In this document: one piece after another, positions 16,848-27,811 of the stretch
Layout: every line of letters starts with the position of its first letter
How positions within the stretch are numbered: position 1 is the stretch's first letter
Virus record (IMG/VR): IMGVR_UViG_3300042343_000421
Span: 1-41,701 of that record
DNA length: 41,701 nt
Origin: a virus
Direction: 5' to 3' (one strand)
The notes under the pieces: generated by a model
Told to the model about the DNA's origin: nothing
The model's input: only the letters and a program-made list of their open reading frames with translations
Database searches by the model: none
Program-made: the position numbers and the translations under genes

Positions 16848-19800
16848 TTATACTATACTATTTATTTTTGCTTGAAACGAATTTATCAAATCTTGTTGAT
16901 ACGCACTCGCAGCAGCTAATAACGGATCTGGAGAAGTTTTGCTATTTTTTGTATCTATTTTGCTTTTAAACTCAGTTATTGTTGTTATTTGTTTAGTATA
17001 GTAATCTCGTAATTCTTGTTTTCTCGTCACATCAGCTTGCGTTGGAGAATAACTTGTATATGTACTTTCTATATCATCTGGATATGGGCTAACGGGATAG
17101 GACTTTCCATTAACAACCATATGTACTGCATCATATACAGCTTTTCTGTGGAAATCATCAGTAGTCGTTTTTGATGGAATATACTCAAAACTCTGGTCTA
17201 AAATTTCCGTAGTTTTTAATACTTCGCCTTGTTGGACATAATTATCAGTTCTAAACGTTCTAACTTCTGTATATTGTTCAATAGTATCAGTAATTTTAAA
17301 TCCTGGAGTAGGATCTAAATAAACCCCTTTTATGTTATAAGTAGACATAACAGGAACTTTTTTTGTTGACGAACCTGCCCCTCCGTGCAAATAAATATCG
17401 AAAATTGCTTTATCTTTTGTTATAGATTGAATCGTGCCATAATACGTTTCCCCGTGATTTGGGTCATCTTTTGGTTTAGTTTCATATGTTATATCTGTAT
17501 GTTTAGAGAAAAAGCAATCAGCATTTGATCCTCTAGTTAATTCGACTCTAACTGTTGTATTTCCTTGTTTATATCTTTTAGTGTCGGAACCATATGAAGC
17601 TGATGTTAAATTTGCAGATACTTGTAGTTTAATAGATCCAGGACTTGTTGAGCTACCTGAATCTACTGATATAATTTGTGCTTTTGGGTTTTCAGCTTTT
17701 CCTGTTTTAACTACTTTTATTGTTGCACTTGATACTGTAAAATCAGGAGCCCATCTTGAAACTTCTCTTATTTTTCCTGGTCCGATTAATGGAGCAGCAG
17801 TTACTGTTCTTGTTGAAAAATCATTATATACTTCTTTAATAGTAGTTGGAGTACCATATTTATGATTTGTTGCATCAATTGAACCTGTTCCATTCCATTC
17901 AGAAGGAACTAATTTAGCATTAGTAACAGTATTCCATTCTTGAGATTCGTAATTTATTTTGTAATTAATATCTCCTTCAGTTGAACCTTCAATATCTATC
18001 CCTTGTACTTGTACAAATTGAGGAATAAATTCAGTTCCATATGTAAATGTTAGCGTTACTGATGTGGCAACACTTCCACCAAATAAAACATTTCCTCCTT
18101 CTGTAGTATTTCCTGATGTGACAAATACTTTAACTACTTGTCCAAAATTTAATTTTCTACTTAATATAAATTGTAAAGTAACTACTTTAGTTTCTTTAGA
18201 AGTTATTAATTTTGCGTTATTTTTGCTAACATAAGATACTTTTACTTCACCCGCAATATCGATATAATCTATATTTGTTAATTCTACCGATTTAGTTTTA
18301 TTATTATAGTTTCCATCAGAAGATGTAGCTTTTAAATAAACGTTGTATGGTATAGTATTTTGTTTATCAAAATTTGTTGGGTCGTTTGTTCCAGTAACAA
18401 CAATTGATTTCATCTGGTTCCAATCAGAAGTAGAGAACGAAATTGTATTTCCGCTAACTAACTCAACTCCATTATTGGATACGTTATAGATATTTCCTCC
18501 ATTAAGGATAATAGATGAATTTGCTTTAATAGATACAGCAGATGCCGGTTGCGTGCTTAGAGTTACGCCAATAATATTAGTTCCACCTTTTGAATTTGTT
18601 ACTCTAGGAGCACTAACTTGTAATCCTTCTTTGGTAGAAGCAATAACATTATTATGCACAACTATATCAGGGGTTGCAGTTGTTAATGCTGCGCCTACAG
18701 TTACAGAAACAGTTTTTGATAAACCATTCCATGGAGCGTATGCTGATATTGTAGATACAGTTATATTTGTCGTTCCTTCTACTAATCCTCTAACATAAAA
18801 TTTAAAAGATAAAACTTGATGATCAGGTTTATTTACAATTAATATTGGACCAGATTTTACAACATTAGAATCAACATCTGTATATTCTGATCTAATTGCT
18901 TCTACTTTTGCAGGACTACTATCTGTAGTAAAACTAAATGTTAATGGATATGGATTATTAGCAGTTTGACTCCACCAACCAATATCATTTCCTCCGCCAT
19001 ATGTTACTGTTATAAATCCTTCTCCGCCAACAACAGGAAATGCTTGATCTATAGTTGTAATATCAACAAAAGGACTAGTTGCAGCAGAAGGTCCAGCTTT
19101 AGGGTCATACACTTTATATGGAGATAAATGCACTGAGCTGACACCAATTACGGGACTTGGTAATAACCAAGATCTAAACGGTAATGCGGTATCTGGATGA
19201 TTGTATGCTGGATCAGCCGATTCTGAATAAAATTCAACATACGAAGGTAAGTTATTATCTAAGTATTGTTTTACATTATTTCTATCGGTATATTCTTTTC
19301 TTGTTCCCAGATTATATGCAATTGAAACTTCTTGTGGCGCATTCCAATTTGACCCAGTAAAAGTTAATGTTGTTGGTGAATATGATGTTATTGCAGATGC
19401 TTGTGATTTATCTTCAGAAGCATTCGGTAAAAATCTTACTGTAACATCACTTGTTGGAAGAGCGCTTAAATATACAGGAATTTTAAGGGTTCCATTTTGC
19501 ACGTCAGATGCATATGTTTTTCCATAATGATATATTAGATATTGCAAGCTTGCTGGAACGCAAATACGTTTTCCACTTGATGGTAATGGTGGTTGAATTG
19601 TTCCTACAGCTTTTGATATTACTGGTTCTCTTATTGAAAATATAGTTTTTTCCACATATTTTGTCGATGAATAAAAAGTTGCATGAGCATATGCCAATGA
19701 ATTTTGTAAATCGCCATGAGGAGTGTCGCTTATTGCTATTACTAATTCACCCTTTTGAAATGATATCAAACCATTGGGTAAATCTAAGGTTCCTCCGCAA

Positions 19801-22800
19801 ATACCAGATCTATTTGAATATAAATACGAACCTTGTACTGGAACAGTAGATACTTGAACATCTGCATTTGCTGTAGGTACAACTGAACTAGAAACACTTG
19901 AAATAATAGTATTCATAGTTGAATAATCAGAGCCAAAATTAACTATGGATGCAGTTTTAATAGAACCGCTATCTGTTGTTAATTTAAATGTAGCTGGGTT
20001 GTTAGAAGTATCATTTGATATTACTAATGTTGGAGAAGTACATGCTCCATATCCAGCACCTTTATCTAATATATTGAGAGTAGTGATTGCGCCTTTTGGA
20101 TTTTCATGTGGGGTAACATACGCATTTACCATTTGTCCATTAACATATACAAACATTTTAGTTAATGGAGCCAACCCACTTGCTAAAAAATTTATATGAA
20201 TAGATCTAGTTGTTGGGTGTATGTTTGTAGTTAATGCAACTTCAGCAGTATCTTCTCTAAGTTTTTTTGTTGATGCTGTTATTGTATATGTATCGTTATT
20301 AATATTTACTTTAGTTGCCGGTTGAGAATTATCCGTAACTGAATAAATTTTACTTGTTTCTTGACGTAACAATCCAGTAGAATCTAATAATATTCCTGGA
20401 ATTTCAGAAGCATTCATAAATGCTGTAGTATTTTCATCAATTTTGTTTACGGTTGAAACAACATCAGTGTATATATCTTTTTGAGGGTCTAATTCCATAG
20501 AACCAAGATAAGATATTGCATTAAATTGATTTATTTTTATATACGAAGTTGCAGCTGTTTGTGTTACTAATGGAACTTGTTCGTATGTAAACCCAACTAA
20601 TTTATTTCTTCTAAGATCTAATAATCCAGAAGAAGATACAGATGTAGTTAAATTGAATGTTTTATCTTTAAACGAAGCTGTAGCTTCGTTTTTATCTAAA
20701 TCAATAGAAAATGTATTATTACGATTCTGGATATCGCAAATAGTAAAATTAGTAAACGAATCAACAATAAATCCATTTTTTAATCTTGTTCCATACTGAT
20801 CAATGATATTAGTGCTTAGTGCAGATTTCTCGCCAATAGTTAATGCAGTATAATATTCAACATTTTGAATGCGTTCTTCTAATCCACCAATATCATCCAT
20901 AGTATATCTACGGTGTTTTTCGTAGTTTATTTTTATAGATTTTAGATCTGGTGTAAATGGATCAAATTGAATTGTCGCAATAGTCATTGCGTCAGGTAAA
21001 TCTCGTGGCGGAATATAATTTCTATACGAAGATTTGCCAGTCAACCACTGTAATTTTCTATCATGAGATAAAATTAATTTATCAATTCTTCCCATATAAT
21101 AAGTCATATTATATTTCAATGAAGAATTAGTTATAGAAGATGGAATATTATATGAATTAAATTCTCCAGTAATAACATTATTAGTAATATCTTTTTTTCT
21201 TGGTCTAAAATCAATATAATTTTTTAATTCATATGAAATATTATTGATTTTTACGACAGGAATATCTTTATAATCCATTGAATATGAATCAAAAGCAATA
21301 TATTGACCATTTTCTGAATGTGTAAAATAATCAAACAATACAAAAACAGTTTTTGCAAAATTTGAAGTTTGTGCTGTAATAGTTGCATGATCATACATAT
21401 ATTCGCGTTGACCATTATCAGTTTTATATTGTTTTGTCACATCATTCAATTGATTCCAATATGACGATCCTCTTGATGGATCTTGACCTGTATTATCGCT
21501 AACAGCTATATATAATTTTTCGCTAAATGGTACAACAGTTCCTTTCGTATATGATGTTGAAGAATTCCATGCAGAACTAGAAAAGCTTGTTACCGGAGTT
21601 GAAGCTGCAAATATACCTTTAAATTTAACAACATCAGCATAACCGATATTTGTTGGAACAGTTTTTGCTGTAACTTGTGCAACTTTATTTTGTACTAATG
21701 TTTTTTGTTTTTTAGTTGCGTTTGTATACGATAAACTATATTTTACATCAATTTTACCCGAATATTCATATCCAGTTAAAAATTCAATAGTTGTTTTATA
21801 TCCAGTTGTAATATCTTCAATTTTAATTTTAACATGAGATAAATCAATATATTGACCAACTGTATATCCATCAACGGCAGTTTTTGCAACAACAATATAA
21901 TTTTGATTTTTTAATTCTAAAGATAAATCTGTTGATGTTCCAGTAGCAAAATTAATAGTTGGGCTATCTGTTATAATATATGCTTTATTTGTTGTAACTT
22001 GTAAATCTTGAACAAATGAATCTAAAGTTACCAATACATTTGATAATGATGCTGGATTTGAATATTTTAATTTAAATAATAATTTATTTGAATTTGTATC
22101 TTGAACTTCAGTTGTTCCTGTTGTTGATAGTATTGTATTCGCTAGGAAACCACCAACAGCTTTTACAGATTTAATTTTTAACATTTCTTTTTGTGAAATG
22201 CTTGAATCGTACAAATATAACCCGTAGTTATCTGTATCAATAAAATCCATATTTCTTATGTAACCAAATCCTAATTTACCTGCATCAGATATCTGAGTTT
22301 TTGTATTTGCAAAAAATTCTACCTTTGTTCCTAATTTTGGATACGGTAATCCACCAGATAGACTTTTTACTTTTATGAAATTACCATAATTTGTATTAGT
22401 GATAACATTTGATTCTGACGCAGTTTCTCTTGCTTTAGTAATATTTGTTAAATTTGTAGGGAATGTTGCATTGTATGGATATCCATAAACGTATGCTCTT
22501 CCTGCAGCAACGCTACAATTTAACATAGTTTCATTATTTCTAAAATCAGAATTATTAAATGAAATTGTGAATGGAGAAATAATAAAATTACCTGCGTGAT
22601 CATACATTTGTTTTGCAAGTATTTCTTGCAATCCGCCTAAAACTGGACTAGTATTATCTGAAACAATAACGCCATTTTTTAATCTTAATAGTTCAATAAA
22701 TTTAGCTGTAGTTAACGATGATTGTTCTATTGTCCCATAAACTAATGGTTTAGATACTAAGTTTAAATAAATTTTATATCTATCTGATCCAGGAGCTGTA

Positions 22801-23717
22801 TAGTTGTATGAACCTTGTGCTGGATCTAATAATGATGGATCATCAACATAATCTAAAATTGTTTCGACAACTTCATATCCAACTACACAACTTGGGTATT
22901 GTGTTGCTGAATTCGGAACTATACTTTGTGGCAATGCTTTTACAAACGTGTTGTTTGTAAAATAAACACCCTCAGAAAAGCTAACTTCTTGTACTGTTTT
23001 TGATGCATATTGTAATACTGTAAATGTTTTACTTACATAATCTTCTGTTAGTTGTCTATTAACAATAACAGAGCCATTGGTATCCGCAAGTTTTTCTGTT
23101 ACGATATAATCAGTTTGAGTTGCTGTATTATAATTTGCAGATAAAGTATCGCCAACTTTAACACTAACCGGAACTCCAGTTAATATTGTTGAATATCTAG
23201 TTCCGCTTAATGAAACAGAAAATGGAGTAGGCTCTGTAAATAATGTTGCAGTATAATCTGGTTGGATTAAATTATTAGTTAAATAATCATACGCCAATTC
23301 TTTTGTTGAAAATATTAATAGAGTTTCCCCTGATTGATATTTGCTTACTGCATTAGTTATTGGTTTTACAACAAGATAAAAGTTTAAAATATCAACAGAA
23401 ACAATTAAACTCACGCTAAGAGAATTCTCTCCAACAACTACCATACCATCAAAATTTAAAATATCATCTGCAATTGTACCTACATTAGCGATATTTAAAG
23501 ATCTGACATTAGTATCAATAGAATATTTTCCGCCTGTGACATTAGAACCATCTGATAAAACAAATTTTCCTAATTTTCCTATTTGATCTTGAAGAATAGT
23601 TTGTGCTTGAGTTAGCTCTCTTGCTTGGACAGCTACTCCAGGCTTAAATAAAATTCTGTGAAAATTCTTATCTTCGTTAAAATCATCATAGTATGGATGT
23701 ACATTAAAATTTAGCAT
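16848..23717 (-). CDS. Giant DUF4815-type virion structural protein with adhesin-like modules
   Basis: At 2289 residues this is the largest gene here. The N-terminus (FNVHPYYDDFNEDKNFHRIL, then FKPGVAVQARELTQAQTILQDQIG) matches DUF4815-type structural proteins of T4-like marine phages; that part runs to about residue 950 (GGLEERIQNVEYYTALTIGE). Within it, residues ~715-757 form a sugar-binding-like W/Y module (SAWNSSTSYTKGTVV ... YWNQL). At ~1200-1270 there is a GAGYGA module shared with gp6, gp7 and gp8. From ~1400 to 1920 are at least three Ig/Calx-beta-like beta units, two with the signature LTFTGSNWNAPQEVSI and SFSTSDWNQMKSIVVTGTND. The C-terminus is helical (LRDYYTKQITTITEFKSKID). It follows gp8 in the baseplate operon. 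A large peripheral baseplate component that contacts the host surface is the best inference. Confidence 0.85.
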   Translation of the reverse strand: MLNFNVHPYYDDFNEDKNFHRILFKPGVAVQARELTQAQTILQDQIGKLGKFVLSDGSNVTGGKYSIDTNVRSLNIANVGTIADDILNFDGMVVVGENSLSVSLIVSVDILNFYLVVKPITNAVSKYQSGETLLIFSTKELAYDYLTNNLIQPDYTATLFTEPTPFSVSLSGTRYSTILTGVPVSVKVGDTLSANYNTATQTDYIVTEKLADTNGSVIVNRQLTEDYVSKTFTVLQYASKTVQEVSFSEGVYFTNNTFVKALPQSIVPNSATQYPSCVVGYEVVETILDYVDDPSLLDPAQGSYNYTAPGSDRYKIYLNLVSKPLVYGTIEQSSLTTAKFIELLRLKNGVIVSDNTSPVLGGLQEILAKQMYDHAGNFIISPFTISFNNSDFRNNETMLNCSVAAGRAYVYGYPYNATFPTNLTNITKARETASESNVITNTNYGNFIKVKSLSGGLPYPKLGTKVEFFANTKTQISDAGKLGFGYIRNMDFIDTDNYGLYLYDSSISQKEMLKIKSVKAVGGFLANTILSTTGTTEVQDTNSNKLLFKLKYSNPASLSNVLVTLDSFVQDLQVTTNKAYIITDSPTINFATGTSTDLSLELKNQNYIVVAKTAVDGYTVGQYIDLSHVKIKIEDITTGYKTTIEFLTGYEYSGKIDVKYSLSYTNATKKQKTLVQNKVAQVTAKTVPTNIGYADVVKFKGIFAASTPVTSFSSSAWNSSTSYTKGTVVPFSEKLYIAVSDNTGQDPSRGSSYWNQLNDVTKQYKTDNGQREYMYDHATITAQTSNFAKTVFVLFDYFTHSENGQYIAFDSYSMDYKDIPVVKINNISYELKNYIDFRPRKKDITNNVITGEFNSYNIPSSITNSSLKYNMTYYMGRIDKLILSHDRKLQWLTGKSSYRNYIPPRDLPDAMTIATIQFDPFTPDLKSIKINYEKHRRYTMDDIGGLEERIQNVEYYTALTIGEKSALSTNIIDQYGTRLKNGFIVDSFTNFTICDIQNRNNTFSIDLDKNEATASFKDKTFNLTTSVSSSGLLDLRRNKLVGFTYEQVPLVTQTAATSYIKINQFNAISYLGSMELDPQKDIYTDVVSTVNKIDENTTAFMNASEIPGILLDSTGLLRQETSKIYSVTDNSQPATKVNINNDTYTITASTKKLREDTAEVALTTNIHPTTRSIHINFLASGLAPLTKMFVYVNGQMVNAYVTPHENPKGAITTLNILDKGAGYGACTSPTLVISNDTSNNPATFKLTTDSGSIKTASIVNFGSDYSTMNTIISSVSSSVVPTANADVQVSTVPVQGSYLYSNRSGICGGTLDLPNGLISFQKGELVIAISDTPHGDLQNSLAYAHATFYSSTKYVEKTIFSIREPVISKAVGTIQPPLPSSGKRICVPASLQYLIYHYGKTYASDVQNGTLKIPVYLSALPTSDVTVRFLPNASEDKSQASAITSYSPTTLTFTGSNWNAPQEVSIAYNLGTRKEYTDRNNVKQYLDNNLPSYVEFYSESADPAYNHPDTALPFRSWLLPSPVIGVSSVHLSPYKVYDPKAGPSAATSPFVDITTIDQAFPVVGGEGFITVTYGGGNDIGWWSQTANNPYPLTFSFTTDSSPAKVEAIRSEYTDVDSNVVKSGPILIVNKPDHQVLSFKFYVRGLVEGTTNITVSTISAYAPWNGLSKTVSVTVGAALTTATPDIVVHNNVIASTKEGLQVSAPRVTNSKGGTNIIGVTLSTQPASAVSIKANSSIILNGGNIYNVSNNGVELVSGNTISFSTSDWNQMKSIVVTGTNDPTNFDKQNTIPYNVYLKATSSDGNYNNKTKSVELTNIDYIDIAGEVKVSYVSKNNAKLITSKETKVVTLQFILSRKLNFGQVVKVFVTSGNTTEGGNVLFGGSVATSVTLTFTYGTEFIPQFVQVQGIDIEGSTEGDINYKINYESQEWNTVTNAKLVPSEWNGTGSIDATNHKYGTPTTIKEVYNDFSTRTVTAAPLIGPGKIREVSRWAPDFTVSSATIKVVKTGKAENPKAQIISVDSGSSTSPGSIKLQVSANLTSASYGSDTKRYKQGNTTVRVELTRGSNADCFFSKHTDITYETKPKDDPNHGETYYGTIQSITKDKAIFDIYLHGGAGSSTKKVPVMSTYNIKGVYLDPTPGFKITDTIEQYTEVRTFRTDNYVQQGEVLKTTEILDQSFEYIPSKTTTDDFHRKAVYDAVHMVVNGKSYPVSPYPDDIESTYTSYSPTQADVTRKQELRDYYTKQITTITEFKSKIDTKNSKTSPDPLLAAASAYQQDLINSFQAKINSIV
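16859..16866 (-). promoter_or_regulatory. Possible variant late promoter (AATAAATA)
   Basis: Minus-strand AATAAATA, one base off the TATAAATA consensus, lies 36 bases before the start of the 513-residue gene, overlapping the last codons of the giant gene. The position resembles the exact promoters, but AT-rich DNA produces such sites by chance. Confidence 0.35.
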
Positions 23718-23729
23718 CTTTTTTTAAAC

Positions 23730-25094
23730 CTAATAATTAAGTGTTAATCTAAATTGTTCTAGCCCAGAAGGATTTCTTTGTGCTTTTGTTCTGTTTTCGA
23801 TATAAAGTATATTTCCGGAATATGGTATAATTTGTTCTATAACTTCTTGTAGTGCAATTCTTGATGCTTGTGTACCATATATTCCATCAAATAACTTTAT
23901 AGTTCCTTGAGTATTTATAAGGTACAATAAATTATTTGCTCTATCAAAATTTAAAACTTTACCTGAATATGACGGATTATCTCTAGTTCCTTGGAATACT
24001 ATTTCGTCTTGTTCATAAATGCCAGACCCATTAGAAACTGTTACATCATGAGTTGCTTTGTAAATAGAAGAATTTGCGAAAATAGCTTTTCCATTAAGTT
24101 CTATTTCAGGATTAGCAATCAAACCAATTTGTCTATAATCAATATCTGTTGGTAATACACCAGTTTCTGACCCGTTAAATTCAGCAGTAACCATAACAGC
24201 TTTGCAACCTAATTCAGCTATAAGGTTGTGACCGTGACCGCCTATTGGAGAAACTTCCGGAATTAATATTGCTCCACTACCAGCATAACCGGAAGATGGT
24301 ATAAGTTCTGCTGTTGCATAAGTATATCCAGAACCAGTATTTGCCATTACAATTTTTATTGCTGTATTATTGTCAATAATGGCTGCTGCTGCAGCTCCTG
24401 TGCCATCTCCAGTAATTTTTATTGTAGTTGTTGTATTTTTTCCAATATCATCAGTATAATCATCACCGCCATTATATATGTTAATTACTGAAACTTCGCC
24501 AAATCCAACCTTACTTGTTGAAATTGATTCTCTATGCGTTGTAATAGATATTGGCATCCAATTATCATCAAAAAACTTTACTTTGACTCCAGGATCTATA
24601 GTATATAAATATTTCCATTTGTATCCATCATCAGTATCAATTACATCACTAACAAAATTCGTGGTAAAATCAATTATTGGTTGTCTAATTGATTGCGATC
24701 CGGCTGTTGATGTTTCTGTTGTTCCATTAGATAAACATTTAAATATTTGATCGTAAGAATTTCTAACATAATAATTGGTATTTCCTGCTACGTTTGATGC
24801 ATATTGGTTATAAATTACCCCATATGTCCAATCTATTCTTTTTATAACTGGACAAATATCGTTAGTGTTTATTCTTTTTAGAGCCACCAAATTTCTAGTA
24901 ATAGATTTTAAATAATAATCTGAGTCCACAGGAACAGGGGGATTATTTTCATCATCCCATGGGTCAATTTTTGCAATAAAGCAATATAAATTTAAGAACT
25001 CGTCTCCACTATTTTTTAATACTAAGTTTGGAGAATAGTAGTATTTTAAAAGTTCTTCAGAGTACCCAGAATGCGGGACTAAACCATTAATCAT
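23730..25094 (-). CDS. gp8: Baseplate wedge protein (gp8-like)
   Basis: Wedge component that in T4 dimerises and joins gp7 and gp10. The 454 residues (T4: 334) contain the gp8-type DEFLNLYCFIAKIDPWDDEN and CPVIKRIDWTYGVIYNQY segments, followed by the YVRNSYDQIFKCL block. The protein is longer than T4 gp8 because of two added modules: at ~198-258 the GG-x-Y / GDGTGAAAAA type, and at ~355-418 the VFQG type (SNGSGIYEQDEIVFQG) also seen in gp14 and gp15. It then closes with IIPYSGNILYIENRTKAQRN. The start lies 2 bases after the gp7 stop. Confidence 0.88.
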   Translation of the reverse strand: MINGLVPHSGYSEELLKYYYSPNLVLKNSGDEFLNLYCFIAKIDPWDDENNPPVPVDSDYYLKSITRNLVALKRINTNDICPVIKRIDWTYGVIYNQYASNVAGNTNYYVRNSYDQIFKCLSNGTTETSTAGSQSIRQPIIDFTTNFVSDVIDTDDGYKWKYLYTIDPGVKVKFFDDNWMPISITTHRESISTSKVGFGEVSVINIYNGGDDYTDDIGKNTTTTIKITGDGTGAAAAAIIDNNTAIKIVMANTGSGYTYATAELIPSSGYAGSGAILIPEVSPIGGHGHNLIAELGCKAVMVTAEFNGSETGVLPTDIDYRQIGLIANPEIELNGKAIFANSSIYKATHDVTVSNGSGIYEQDEIVFQGTRDNPSYSGKVLNFDRANNLLYLINTQGTIKLFDGIYGTQASRIALQEVIEQIIPYSGNILYIENRTKAQRNPSGLEQFRLTLNY

Positions 25095-25096
25095 AT

Positions 25097-27811
25097 TTAC
25101 ACCGTTTTAAAAATTGTAATGTTATTAGAAACCAATTCTTTAGTTACAGAAATATTTGCTGTAACTGCTCTAGAACCGCTCTGATTTAAATCGTTGGCAA
25201 AATACAGTATATTGTTATCTGTATCAATTCCAGTAACTATACTATCAATATTTGTTCCCATATCTATTATATCCCCAATACCAACTAAAGATAAAATATC
25301 ATATCTACTACTTTTGTAATTGTTAAGTAATACAGCAATAGAGTTTGAACTAGTATATCCATTGTACACATTAGGAAATTTGTATTGAATATAATCTGAT
25401 AATGTTATTTCATTACTGGTTTCATTAATGTTAGAAATGGTTGAATACACATAAAAATTACTTTCAGAAATTGCTATTCTATCATTTACAGCAAATAAAT
25501 TAGTTATTTCAACATCTAAACTTTCAAATCGCATTGATAATGTATTTGAGAAATTATAATTAGTTGGATCTGTTAATTTTAACACAGCCATAACATTACT
25601 TCTATTAATACCATCATTTAACACAGTATTTGGCGTTGATTTTAATTCAGTATTTGATTTTATTAAATTTCTAGTTATAATTTGTGTGCCAATAGGATGT
25701 AATAAGTTTTTAACTACATCTTTATACGCACTATAATCTTTTTCTGTTGACAATATGTATGTAGATAAATTGTATATATCACTCTGTAGAACGGAATGAG
25801 CAGATGGTTGTCCATCTGTATTTAAATATCTTCCTGCATCTTCTATCAATCCATTTAAAAATTTAGCTGATGCCAACGCAGTTCCATCCCCATACATTTT
25901 TATACCATTAGTATATGGATCTGTTGAATATGTCGAATCTAAACTCAGCTCATGAGTTGATGTTTCAGTGATTGTGCTGTAAACATTAATAGACGAAACT
26001 GGATCAATAACGCCTTTGTAATCATAAACTCTAATAGAAAATAGTTCTACGTCTGTTATTGCGTTATATGAAATAGGAGTTATTGAACTGATATTGCCAT
26101 AAAATGTTTGATTTTGTAAAGTTCCTTGATATAAAAGAGAGGTTGAGTTTTCTATTGTATCAATATTTAGCCCAGTAATAACAATATCTTGCATTCTAAG
26201 GGAAACGTTTGGAGCAGAGATATAATCTTCTCCATTTTCGCTTAATGTAATTTTAGTTATTGCTCCAATTTTATCGGTTTCCATGGAATATTTTACGCCA
26301 CTACTTAAAATACCAGGAACAGATAAATTTGCACCAGATCCGGTTAAAGAATTTACGATTATTGTAGGTAGGTTATCATTTGAATATCCCATGCCACCGA
26401 TACCATATGGAATATTAGGGTTATAATAATACTCTACTTTTGATATTGCTCCATCTTCGTCAACGCTATGTATTTGAGCAAATGCATAAAACCCTCCTCC
26501 ACCAGAAACAGTTATAGTATCATCTAAAGTATAATTTTGTCCTCCATCATTTATTTGTATTGGAGCTAACATACCTAAATCTTCTAAGAATTCTGTATAT
26601 TGATTTACTGTATTTGCTTTGAAAGTTGAATGAAATTGTATAGATGGTATAGCATCATAGCCACCACCGCCATTAACTACAGTTACGCCAACGATTGGAT
26701 ATGTTGGGTATGTTAAAAATGAAAAGCAATCTTCTAATTTTGTATCTATATCTGCAGGAAAAGAAAAATTATAATTAACACTATCTAATTCAGTAAATAA
26801 ATTTTCTTCAATACAATCGTTTGAAATATAAGCAACATTTGCCGGTTTTGTTTCATCTACAAAGGAAACAATACAGCTAGCATTTGGATCAACTTCTCCA
26901 TCAGATTTAACAACATCAATTATAGAATTTGGAGATACAGTAAATCCATATCCACCATTATTAATTAATATATTTGTTATTCTGCCTGTTGTTACTTCAG
27001 AAACATATGCAGTTGCGCCAATTGGATCTGTAATATATTTTGATAATCCGCCAGTAATTACAACTGGATCTCCAGTGCGATAATATGCTCCTCTTCTAGA
27101 CGGATTTATATCAATACTAGATAAAGATCCTATAATTTTTGAAGTTAAAAGTATGCCTCCAATTGGTGGAGTTTTTTCGTATGGTGCATATTTACCATTT
27201 ATAAAATATACGTCTTTATCATCATAATCTAAAATTCTAATTGGTTCACCAGATGAGAATAATCTTCTTATATTAGATAAGTAAATCTGAATATATTTTC
27301 CATGAACAACACTTTTTTCTATTGTACCAACAGATTTGGAAATTTCGCCTAATACTTTAAAGTTATCAATATTAAGAAAAACTTGATCAGTAGATTTTAT
27401 TTTAATTGATTTCGGTGCAATCCATTTACCGTCACTTGCCCTTAAAATAAATTTACTAGTTTCTTGTATTTCTACATTAGAATTGTATAATGCTTTGAAT
27501 AAAAATTTAAATGAGTCTGGAATACCTTTGGATTTATATAATTCTTTTGCTATTTTTATTAATTTTACTTTATCAGTGGCAATAGTATCAATATCTGGAA
27601 AATTTGGTAAAAAATCTTGCGCATAATATGCATAAAATTCATTAAATCCAGAATCTATATCTAATTTATCCCCTAAACCATAAATATCATAAGTGTCGTC
27701 AAACCACTCATAGTATGCATCAAAAAATTGAATAAATCTTGTGTATGATGGGTCGTCCCTGATAAAAGCAGGAAGTTTGTGTTCAAAAATTGTAGAATAT
27801 CTAATTGACAT
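25097..27811 (-). CDS. gp7: Baseplate wedge protein (gp7-like)
   Basis: Large wedge subunit that in T4 binds gp10 and clamps gp6 and gp8. The 904 residues (T4: 1032) begin with ISRY-like MSIRYSTIFEHKLPAFIRDD, then FIQFFDAYYEWFDDTYDIYG, a helical N-terminus typical of the marine T4-like wedge protein coded after gp6. The middle part is Gly-rich and repetitive: several GGxGY-type units at roughly 227-287, 364-384 and 417-520 (VNGGGGYDAIP, NDGGQNYTLDD, GIGGMGYSNDN). The ATG overlaps the gp6 stop as TAATG. I place it as gp7 from gene order and N-terminal pattern; the central part bears little likeness to T4. Confidence 0.85.
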   Translation of the reverse strand: MSIRYSTIFEHKLPAFIRDDPSYTRFIQFFDAYYEWFDDTYDIYGLGDKLDIDSGFNEFYAYYAQDFLPNFPDIDTIATDKVKLIKIAKELYKSKGIPDSFKFLFKALYNSNVEIQETSKFILRASDGKWIAPKSIKIKSTDQVFLNIDNFKVLGEISKSVGTIEKSVVHGKYIQIYLSNIRRLFSSGEPIRILDYDDKDVYFINGKYAPYEKTPPIGGILLTSKIIGSLSSIDINPSRRGAYYRTGDPVVITGGLSKYITDPIGATAYVSEVTTGRITNILINNGGYGFTVSPNSIIDVVKSDGEVDPNASCIVSFVDETKPANVAYISNDCIEENLFTELDSVNYNFSFPADIDTKLEDCFSFLTYPTYPIVGVTVVNGGGGYDAIPSIQFHSTFKANTVNQYTEFLEDLGMLAPIQINDGGQNYTLDDTITVSGGGGFYAFAQIHSVDEDGAISKVEYYYNPNIPYGIGGMGYSNDNLPTIIVNSLTGSGANLSVPGILSSGVKYSMETDKIGAITKITLSENGEDYISAPNVSLRMQDIVITGLNIDTIENSTSLLYQGTLQNQTFYGNISSITPISYNAITDVELFSIRVYDYKGVIDPVSSINVYSTITETSTHELSLDSTYSTDPYTNGIKMYGDGTALASAKFLNGLIEDAGRYLNTDGQPSAHSVLQSDIYNLSTYILSTEKDYSAYKDVVKNLLHPIGTQIITRNLIKSNTELKSTPNTVLNDGINRSNVMAVLKLTDPTNYNFSNTLSMRFESLDVEITNLFAVNDRIAISESNFYVYSTISNINETSNEITLSDYIQYKFPNVYNGYTSSNSIAVLLNNYKSSRYDILSLVGIGDIIDMGTNIDSIVTGIDTDNNILYFANDLNQSGSRAVTANISVTKELVSNNITIFKTV

